Part shown: piece after piece, positions 1 to 5,628 of the stretch
Layout: each line of letters opens with the position of its first letter
How positions within the stretch are numbered: position 1 is the stretch's first letter
Assembly (NCBI GenBank): GCA_964407285.1
Contig: CAYOVG010000318.1
Location: 1 to 8,137, forward strand
Direction: 5' to 3'
DNA from: CAYOVG01 sp964407285
GTDB taxonomy: Bacteria > Desulfobacterota > Syntrophobacteria > Syntrophobacterales > Syntrophobacteraceae
Length of the DNA stretch: 8,137 nucleotides
The notes under the pieces: model-generated
Databases searched by the model: none
Seen by the model: the letters and a program-made list of their open reading frames with translations, nothing else
Told to the model about the DNA's origin: nothing
Made by a program: the position numbers and the translations under genes

Positions 1-1
1 A

Positions 2-2386
2 ACCGCCATCGAGGACAGCGTGCGGGCGCTCGACGAAAAATCGGCGCAGGCTATCGAACTGAGGACCGTCGAACTTGCGCAGGAGATCGCCGATTTTCTG
101 CATGGACGGGATAAGGAGATTCTCATCCTGGCTGCCGTCGAGCCCGACCCGTCAACCTACCTGGCGATCTATTCCGCGTGCCGCAGGCTGGTGACCGTGC
201 CTTCGGGAAAACCCGGGGGGGAGGGGGCGGGCGGAGATGCAGCGGCAGCGGTGGAGCTTGTGTCCACGAATCCCGAGAACAAGGAAGCCTGGAGGCACAG
301 GCCGCCGCTGATGTTAAAGCAGGTGTGGAAGCCGCTTTACAAAGAGATCGCGTTCCTGGGGCTCGACGGCAGGGAGACGATCAAGATCAAGGACGGAAGG
401 ATTTCCGACGAACTCATGGATGCCGGCAGGCGGGAGGAGACTTACTGCCGGGCGGAAGACTATTTCTCCCACCTGGGAAGCCTGGGCAGAGGAGAGATTT
501 ATGTTTCACGGGTAATCGGGGCCTATGTCGGCGGAAGGCTCGAAAAAACGCCCGAAGGCATAAAGGTCGCCCCCGGCAGCGCGTTCGCCGGAAAGGAAAA
601 CCCGCACGGTCAAAGGTTCGAAGGGATCATACGATGGGCGACGCCGGTCTACGACGCGGGAGGGAACAGGAGGGGCTATGTGACCATGGCCCTGGACCAT
701 GCCCATATCATGGAGTTTACCGACCACGTGGTTCCGACGGACGAGGGGTTTTGCGAGTTGCCGGATGGCGGTTCGGGCAATTACGCGTTCATCTGGGACT
801 ACCGGGACCGCTGTATCGCGCACCCCCGCCATTTTTTCATCTGCGGATACGATCCGCTGACCGGCGAGGAGGTCCCCGGCTGGGTGAGCGAGGAGACGTA
901 CGGCGAGTATCTGCAAAGCGGCATGAACTTCCCGGAGTTTGTGGAGAAGCTCCCTCCCTTCAGGAACTTCACCCAGAAGAAGCAGGGTTCGACGGAACAG
1001 ATGAGGGCCGGCAAAATACCCCTGGACTGCAGGGTGCTCGATACCGCCCCGCAGTGCCGGGGATGGCATGAGGGAACGGAAGACGGAGGGTCCGGGTCTT
1101 TCCTGATCTATTGGAGCGGCCTGTGGAAGCTCACGACGTATGCCGCCATTCCGTACCATACGGGAAACTACGGCCGGTCCAGGAGGGGGTTCGGATACGT
1201 CACCATCGGCGCGAACGTGGACGAATTCCACAAGCCGGCCAATACCACCCGCGCCGAGATAGAGAAAAGCATCCTCAAGCAGAGCAGCGATATCGAATCG
1301 ACAACGGTCCAGACCCGTCAACTCATCGCCGCGAATTTGGTCCACAACCGCAACATGATGACGTGTATCATGGTGCTGTCGGTGCTCGGGGTCGTCTGCG
1401 CTTCAACGATCATCAGCCTGAGGATAACGCGACCCATCAGGCGCCTGACCGACGCCGCCACGGCAATCAGCCGGGGCGACTTCAATCAGACCATTCCGAT
1501 AGATTCGAATGACGAGATAGGGCGGCTGGCGCGGTCGTTCAACGAGATGACGGCGGCCGTGGCCGAGGTGGACCAGATGAAATCCGAGTTCGTTTCGATT
1601 GCGTCCCATGAACTCCGGACCCCCATCCAGGCCATGCTGCTGGGAGTATCGGGCATTCTGGAGGGCTACTCGGGTGAAATAGACGAAGAGGTCCGGGAGG
1701 ACCTGCAACTGGCAAAGGAAGGGATCGAACGCCTGATGCGGCTGGTCAAGGACCTCCTCGACCTTTCCCGGATCGAGGCCCGCAAGATCGAACTGAATGT
1801 TGCGGAGTCGTCCGTTGCCGAGATCGTCGGGAGGGCGGTGGAGGAAGTGGCGGGCCTGGCGGCGGCGCACGACCACGTCATTGTGCAGGAGATGCGACGG
1901 GGGGTTCCCGATATCGAGGTGGACATGGACCGCATCATCCAGGTGATCATAAATCTTCTCAGCAATTCGATAAAGTACACGCCCGACGGGGGAAGGATCA
2001 TCGTAAGGGCGGAAGCGGGCGACGGCGGATACGCGGTCGTCTCCGTGGTGGACAACGGCTACGGGATACCGGGGTGGGCGCACGAGGAGGTCTTCAAGAA
2101 GTTCTTTCAGGCCGACAGCATTATGTCGCAGAGGGCCGGCGGGTGCGGGCTGGGGCTTACCATCGCGCGGGGCATCGTGGAGGAGCATGGCGGGACGATC
2201 CATTGCGAGAGTCCCGTGCCGGATGGACGATTTCCCGGTCTTCCCCTGGGAGGCGAGCGAAAGGGGGCGGCGTTCATAGCGCGCTTGCCGGTGCGTGCGA
2301 CGGCGGCGCACGGATGCGCGGCGCCCGCGGCGGTCTCCGCCGCTTCGAAGGACTCGACACGAACGGATCGAACACACAGGAGCTGA
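2..2386 (+). CDS. Membrane-bound sensor histidine kinase with Cache-like periplasmic domain and HAMP (5' end cut off)
   Basis: The gene is open at the window's left edge in the frame that starts at base 2. A GTG at 20 is in frame but is probably internal, because the first membrane helix expected before a periplasmic sensor is missing. Numbering from that GTG, residues 1 to about 440 form a large extracytoplasmic sensor that I read as double-Cache-like. A hydrophobic helix follows at about 446-467, then a HAMP linker at about 468-518. The HisKA box is SHELRTP with phospho-accepting H530. The HATPase_c domain shows the N box (NLLSNSIKY, N645 and N649), G1 box (DNGYGIP, from D678) and G2 box (GGCGLGL, 707-713). 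All catalytic boxes are intact, so autophosphorylation is expected. The C-terminal tail is Ala-rich and low in complexity. There is no receiver domain. The adjacent single-domain regulator, 3 bases downstream, is the obvious phosphate acceptor. The ligand is unknown. Confidence 0.93.
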   Translation, partial: TAIEDSVRALDEKSAQAIELRTVELAQEIADFLHGRDKEILILAAVEPDPSTYLAIYSACRRLVTVPSGKPGGEGAGGDAAAAVELVSTNPENKEAWRHRPPLMLKQVWKPLYKEIAFLGLDGRETIKIKDGRISDELMDAGRREETYCRAEDYFSHLGSLGRGEIYVSRVIGAYVGGRLEKTPEGIKVAPGSAFAGKENPHGQRFEGIIRWATPVYDAGGNRRGYVTMALDHAHIMEFTDHVVPTDEGFCELPDGGSGNYAFIWDYRDRCIAHPRHFFICGYDPLTGEEVPGWVSEETYGEYLQSGMNFPEFVEKLPPFRNFTQKKQGSTEQMRAGKIPLDCRVLDTAPQCRGWHEGTEDGGSGSFLIYWSGLWKLTTYAAIPYHTGNYGRSRRGFGYVTIGANVDEFHKPANTTRAEIEKSILKQSSDIESTTVQTRQLIAANLVHNRNMMTCIMVLSVLGVVCASTIISLRITRPIRRLTDAATAISRGDFNQTIPIDSNDEIGRLARSFNEMTAAVAEVDQMKSEFVSIASHELRTPIQAMLLGVSGILEGYSGEIDEEVREDLQLAKEGIERLMRLVKDLLDLSRIEARKIELNVAESSVAEIVGRAVEEVAGLAAAHDHVIVQEMRRGVPDIEVDMDRIIQVIINLLSNSIKYTPDGGRIIVRAEAGDGGYAVVSVVDNGYGIPGWAHEEVFKKFFQADSIMSQRAGGCGLGLTIARGIVEEHGGTIHCESPVPDGRFPGLPLGGERKGAAFIARLPVRATAAHGCAAPAAVSAASKDSTRTDRTHRS
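2378..2382 (+). promoter_or_regulatory. Ribosome binding site for the single-domain response regulator
   Basis: AGGAG lies 7 bases before the ATG at 2390 and overlaps the last codons of the upstream kinase. This fixes the regulator's start and suggests translational coupling between the two genes. Confidence 0.8.
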
Positions 2387-2389
2387 TTC

Positions 2390-2761
2390 ATGCGGATCAA
2401 CAAGGTCCTCATAGTCGATGACGAAAAGCCGATTTACTCCTACCTGCAAAGGAAACTCAACAAGCTGGGATACCTCGCTTCGACGGCCGACGACGGGGAA
2501 AAGGCGCTCGACGAGGCCTTTTCGAACCCGCCGGACCTGGTGCTGCTCGACGTCAAGCTCCCGAAGCTTAGCGGGATCGAGGTCTGCAGGAGGCTCAAGG
2601 CCGACGACAGGACCAGGAACATACCGGTAATAGTTCTGTCGGCCAAGGCGCAGTCGGCGGAGATCAAGCAGGGCCTGGAAGCCGGGGCCGACAAGTATCT
2701 GTGCAAGCCGATCGGTTTTCCGGACATATTGAGGGAAATAAGGGCCTTCGAGTCGGAATGA
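2390..2761 (+). CDS. Single-domain (receiver-only) response regulator
   Basis: This 123-residue protein is essentially one CheY-like receiver domain, with no output domain. The visible signature residues are the acidic pair D10-D11 in VLIVDDE, phospho-acceptor D54 in LLDVKLP, the hydroxyl residue S84 in IVLSA, and K106 in LCKP. The length fits a stand-alone receiver. The ATG at 2390 has a good AGGAG upstream. It lies 3 bases after the sensor kinase stop and 29 bases before the hybrid kinase. It probably accepts phosphate from one or both kinases and relays it, or acts by protein-protein contact, because no DNA-binding or enzymatic output is present. The true partner cannot be read from sequence alone. 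Confidence 0.95.
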   Translation: MRINKVLIVDDEKPIYSYLQRKLNKLGYLASTADDGEKALDEAFSNPPDLVLLDVKLPKLSGIEVCRRLKADDRTRNIPVIVLSAKAQSAEIKQGLEAGADKYLCKPIGFPDILREIRAFESE

Positions 2762-2790
2762 CGGCGCGGGTCGCTTAAACATGGAAAGGC

Positions 2791-5097
2791 ATGATGGAAC
2801 GGTTCTGGCTTGAAATGGATGAACAACAAAGGCGTGGTCTCCAGGAGTACATATTCGACCTCGAGGAGACGAAGGAAAGGGCGGAAGATCTCACGATAGC
2901 GCACGAGAAGCTGAAGCGCTCGCAGGACCTGCTGCTTACCGTTCTGAGTTGCACCGTGCACGGGTTGTGCCTCATCAAGGAGGATGAGTTCGTCTGGTGC
3001 AACAAAGCCTTTTCCGACATCTTCGGGTGGGAGAACGAGGAACTGGTGGGCCGGCCGCTCGACATGCTTTGCGCCGATGCCGGGGAGCGGGAGAGCATGC
3101 GTTCGGCCGTTCGTGATGTGCTGCGGCCGGGCGGCCTGGCGGCGCGCGAGTACGAGTTCAGCCATAAGAGCGGGCATCGGGCTCCGTGCCTTCTGACCGG
3201 GCGGGCCCTCGACGACAGTGACCCATCGAGGAGCTACGTTCTTTCGATTACCGACTTTGCGGAAAGGAAGCGATCGAGGGAGGCGTTGCAGCACGCGTAC
3301 GAGGAGCTGGAGCGGCGCAATGCCCAGATGCTGCTCGTCAACGAGCGGTTGAACCGGGAGATACGGGTCAGGAAGGAAGCCGAGGAGCGGCTGGACAGGC
3401 ACCGGGAACGCCTGGAAGAGCTTGTGAGGATGCGTACCGCGGAATTGACGGCCACCAACGAACGGCTTCGCCGGGAGATAGATGAACGCAAACGCGCCCA
3501 GGAAGAACTCGGGAAGATGAACGAAGAGCTGAGCAGGGAAGCCTTCGCGCGCCGGGAAGTCGAAGCGGCCTTGAGAAAGTCCGAAAACGAGTACCGGGCC
3601 ATCTTCGAAAATACCGGCACCGCCATGGCCATCGTCGAGCGGGATGGGACGGTCTCCCTTGCGAATGCGGAGTTCGAGAGGTTGACCGGGTACAGCCGCG
3701 AGGAGATCGAGCACAAGAGGAAGTGGACCGGGTTCGTCATGGAGGAAGACCTGAAAAGGATGGCCGGGCAGCACGGCTTCCCGGAACCGGGAAGTGGTCC
3801 GGAGTCCGCCCCGCAGCGGCAGCATCGGGAATTTCGCCTCGGGAACAGGCTCGGAGGAGTGAGGGACATCTTCCTCACCATGGCCCCGATACCCGGCGCC
3901 AGGAGGAGCGTGGCGTCGCTCCTGGACGTCACGGATCAGAAGAGGATGGAAGCCGAAGTGCTGAAGGCCCAGAAACTGGAATCCCTCGGTATCCTCGCGG
4001 GCGGCATAGCTCACGATTTCAATAACATACTTACGGCGATCATCGGGAACCTCTCCCTTGCCAGGATGTACACGAGGCCGGGAGACAAGGTCTTCGCATG
4101 CCTGGAGGAAACCGAGAAAGCCTCTCTTCGGGCCAGGGACCTCACACGGCAACTCCTCACCTTCTCCAAGGGCGGCAAACCGGTCAAGAAGACGGTCTCC
4201 ATCGGGGGACTGGTCAGGGAATCCGCCGTATTCGCGCTCAGGGGCTCCGGGGTGAAGCTGGATCTTTCCATTCCCGACGGGCTGTGGCCGGTGGAAGTGG
4301 ATGAGGGGCAGTTCAACCAGGTGATCTACAACCTGGTGATCAATGCCGACCAGGCCATGTCGGGAGGGGGAACGATCGATATCGGGGTCGAGAATGCGGT
4401 CCTGACGGAAGCGGGCGCGAGCGGCTTGCCGGTCCCGGCCGGGAGGTACGTCAAAATGAGCGTCCGGGACCAGGGGCGCGGCATATCGGAAAAGGATATG
4501 GACCGGATCTTCGATCCGTTCTACACGACCCGGAGCGAGGGCAGCGGGCTCGGCCTGGCCACGGTCTATTCGGTGGTGAAAAGGCACGGCGGTTACGTGA
4601 AAGTGGATTCCGGGCCGGGGAGAGGGGCGAACTTTCAGGTCTTCCTGCCTGCTTCCGGGAAGTCCCCTTCAGGCGGGGAGGAATGCCGGGCGAATCCGGT
4701 CATGGGGAAGGGCAGGGTTCTCCTGATGGACGATGAGGAAGTCGTGAAGGACGTGGTGAGCGGCATGCTCGAGTACCTGGGCTACGCAACGGCCTTCGCC
4801 GCCAACGGCGCCGAAGCCGTGGAGATGTACAGGGCGTCGAAAGCGTCCGGCGAAGCGTTCGATGCGGTCATCATGGACCTCACGATACCGGGCGGAATGG
4901 GGGGCAAGGAGGCCGTTCGCCGGCTGCTGGAACTCGATGCGGACGCCAGGGTGATAGTGTCGAGCGGTTACTCCCATGATCCCGTGATGGCGGATTATGC
5001 GCGTTACGGTTTCGCCGGCGTCGTCTCCAAGCCGTTTCGAATCGAGGAACTCTCCAGGGTGCTGCGCGACGTCATTGGCGCAGGTGCCGCACCCTGA
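2791..5097 (+). CDS. Cytoplasmic PAS-PAS hybrid histidine kinase with C-terminal receiver
   Basis: This 768-residue protein has no evident signal peptide or membrane helix, so it is probably a soluble sensor. From the N-terminus it has a short coiled coil, PAS 1 (about 44-158), a long charged coiled-coil signalling helix (about 160-262) and PAS 2 (about 264-384). Next comes a HisKA domain of the GGIAHDFNN type with H408, then HATPase_c with N box N518, G1 box DQGRGI from D560, and G2 box GSGLGL at 584-589. The C-terminal receiver begins near residue 641, with acidic D647-D648, phospho-acceptor D696, S724/S725 and K747. All catalytic residues look intact. The phosphate path is probably H408 to D696, with onward transfer to an unseen HPt protein or a regulator. 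The start is ambiguous. ATG codons occur at 2791 and 2794, and GGAAAGG at 2783-2789 is better spaced for the second. The 29-base gap to the response regulator suggests one operon. Confidence 0.94.
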   Translation: MMERFWLEMDEQQRRGLQEYIFDLEETKERAEDLTIAHEKLKRSQDLLLTVLSCTVHGLCLIKEDEFVWCNKAFSDIFGWENEELVGRPLDMLCADAGERESMRSAVRDVLRPGGLAAREYEFSHKSGHRAPCLLTGRALDDSDPSRSYVLSITDFAERKRSREALQHAYEELERRNAQMLLVNERLNREIRVRKEAEERLDRHRERLEELVRMRTAELTATNERLRREIDERKRAQEELGKMNEELSREAFARREVEAALRKSENEYRAIFENTGTAMAIVERDGTVSLANAEFERLTGYSREEIEHKRKWTGFVMEEDLKRMAGQHGFPEPGSGPESAPQRQHREFRLGNRLGGVRDIFLTMAPIPGARRSVASLLDVTDQKRMEAEVLKAQKLESLGILAGGIAHDFNNILTAIIGNLSLARMYTRPGDKVFACLEETEKASLRARDLTRQLLTFSKGGKPVKKTVSIGGLVRESAVFALRGSGVKLDLSIPDGLWPVEVDEGQFNQVIYNLVINADQAMSGGGTIDIGVENAVLTEAGASGLPVPAGRYVKMSVRDQGRGISEKDMDRIFDPFYTTRSEGSGLGLATVYSVVKRHGGYVKVDSGPGRGANFQVFLPASGKSPSGGEECRANPVMGKGRVLLMDDEEVVKDVVSGMLEYLGYATAFAANGAEAVEMYRASKASGEAFDAVIMDLTIPGGMGGKEAVRRLLELDADARVIVSSGYSHDPVMADYARYGFAGVVSKPFRIEELSRVLRDVIGAGAAP

Positions 5098-5140
5098 ATA
5101 TTCCGCGTGATGGAGCGGGACCTGGAATGATGAAGAAGGA

Positions 5141-5164
5141 TTCTCAAATATATCGCATTTGGAA
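5141..5164. repeat. Imperfect inverted repeat in the intergenic region
   Basis: TTC-T-CAAAT at 5141-5149 is complementary to ATTTGGAA at 5157-5164. This gives 8 paired bases with one unpaired T in the left arm and a 7-base centre. It could be an operator for a dimeric regulator or a weak hairpin at the end of the kinase transcript. There is no adjacent T tract, so a terminator role is unlikely. Confidence 0.4.
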
Positions 5165-5179
5165 TGAAGATGTGGAATA

Positions 5180-5196
5180 ATACTTTGTGATACTTT
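5180..5196 (+). repeat. ATACTTT direct repeat with 10-base period
   Basis: ATACTTT occurs at 5180-5186 and again at 5190-5196, exactly 10 bases apart (start to start), just upstream of the candidate -10 element. Same-face spacing of this kind is typical of tandem regulator sites, but an AT-rich word this short can recur by chance. Confidence 0.35.
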
Positions 5197-5247
5197 TTCC
5201 CTTTTGTCATTCGGTGTATAGTGAGCGGGTCGTGCTCTTTCGACTAC

Positions 5248-5253
5248 GGAGGT
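5248..5253 (+). promoter_or_regulatory. Strong Shine-Dalgarno for the Trypco1 gene
   Basis: GGAGGT ends 3 bases before the ATG at 5257. It decides in favour of this ATG over the in-frame GTG at 5221, which has no comparable site and lies within the candidate -10 region. Confidence 0.8.
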
Positions 5254-5256
5254 CAT

Positions 5257-5586
5257 ATGAAGCGTTACGTGGAATACGAAATTGATGGCGGGAAGCCGAT
5301 AATCGTCGAGATAGAGGACGTGACGCCGGGACTTGTCCCCGCGGCGGACTCCGGTCAGGTGGTAGCGAAATCCAGGCAGGGTTTTGAACAGGCCATGGAA
5401 ACAATCGGACCGGTTGCGGAGAAACTGGTGACCAGGCTGAGCGAGATGGCAAAGGCCCCGGATCAGATCGGTGTAGAGTTCGGACTCAAGCTCGGCTTTG
5501 CCGCGGGCGCCGTCATTGCGTCGGGAAGCACCGAGGCGAATTTCAAAGTCTCTCTCACCTGGAAGCGTGAATCCGTTTCCAGGTAG
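5257..5586 (+). CDS. Trypco1 (CU044_2847 family) trypsin-co-occurring domain protein
   Basis: This 109-residue protein consists almost entirely of one domain. Its N-terminal part is beta-rich (about 3-20, YVEYEIDGGKPIIVEIED). A middle amphipathic helix covers about 40-64. The strongly characteristic C-terminal block has VEFGLKL at 73-79, then AGAVIASG, and ends in NFKVSLTW with W102. I recognise this pattern as the Trypco1 family, small proteins or domains found beside or fused to trypsin-like peptidases in predicted NTP-dependent conflict systems. The next gene encodes exactly such a peptidase fused to a STAND NTPase, which supports the call. The molecular role of Trypco1 is not known; a partner, substrate or regulator of the protease is possible. 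It has no signal peptide or membrane helix, so it should be cytoplasmic. It shares a reading frame with the next gene, separated by a single TAG. Confidence 0.85.
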   Translation: MKRYVEYEIDGGKPIIVEIEDVTPGLVPAADSGQVVAKSRQGFEQAMETIGPVAEKLVTRLSEMAKAPDQIGVEFGLKLGFAAGAVIASGSTEANFKVSLTWKRESVSR

Positions 5587-5628
5587 CTGCAGTTCAGATG
5601 TGATTTGCTTGTTTTCCGGAATGTGTTC

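Larger units (their letters stand above)
5098..5256 (+). promoter_or_regulatory. AT-richer intergenic region with candidate promoter for the Trypco1/STAND module
   Basis: This 159-base stretch is visibly more AT-rich than the flanking genes and is the only sizeable non-coding DNA in the window. The best -10 candidate is TATAGT at 5217-5222, which would start transcription near 5229. The -35 at a 17-base spacing (5194-5199, TTTTTC) is a poor match, which suggests that an activator or a non-housekeeping sigma factor may be needed. Upstream lie a 7-base direct repeat one helical turn apart and an imperfect inverted repeat, listed separately. I found no G+C-rich hairpin followed by a T run, so there is no clear terminator for the kinase operon. 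Read-through from upstream is therefore possible. Confidence 0.4.

Noticed and set aside
1403..2782. Long minus-strand open frame opposite the sensor kinase catalytic region
   Set aside because: It overlaps the HisKA/HATPase coding sequence and the regulator, shows Arg-rich shadow composition and has no convincing domain.
2440..4587. Very long minus-strand open frame opposite the response regulator and hybrid kinase
   Set aside because: It is antisense to two genes with complete, well-ordered catalytic motifs. Its translation is Pro/Arg/His-rich with no recognisable domain, as expected of a GC-rich shadow frame.
5098..5125. Possible intrinsic terminator after the hybrid kinase (CCGC...GCGG)
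   Set aside because: The stem is only about 4 base pairs and no T run follows, so it is not supported as a terminator.
5223..5237. GAGC/GCTC inverted repeat in the Trypco1 leader
   Set aside because: A 4-bp stem with a 7-base loop is expected by chance and does not extend.
5221..5256. N-terminal extension of the Trypco1 protein from GTG at 5221
   Set aside because: There is no ribosome site for the GTG, which lies in the likely promoter, whereas the ATG at 5257 follows a strong GGAGGT and matches the family's N-terminus.
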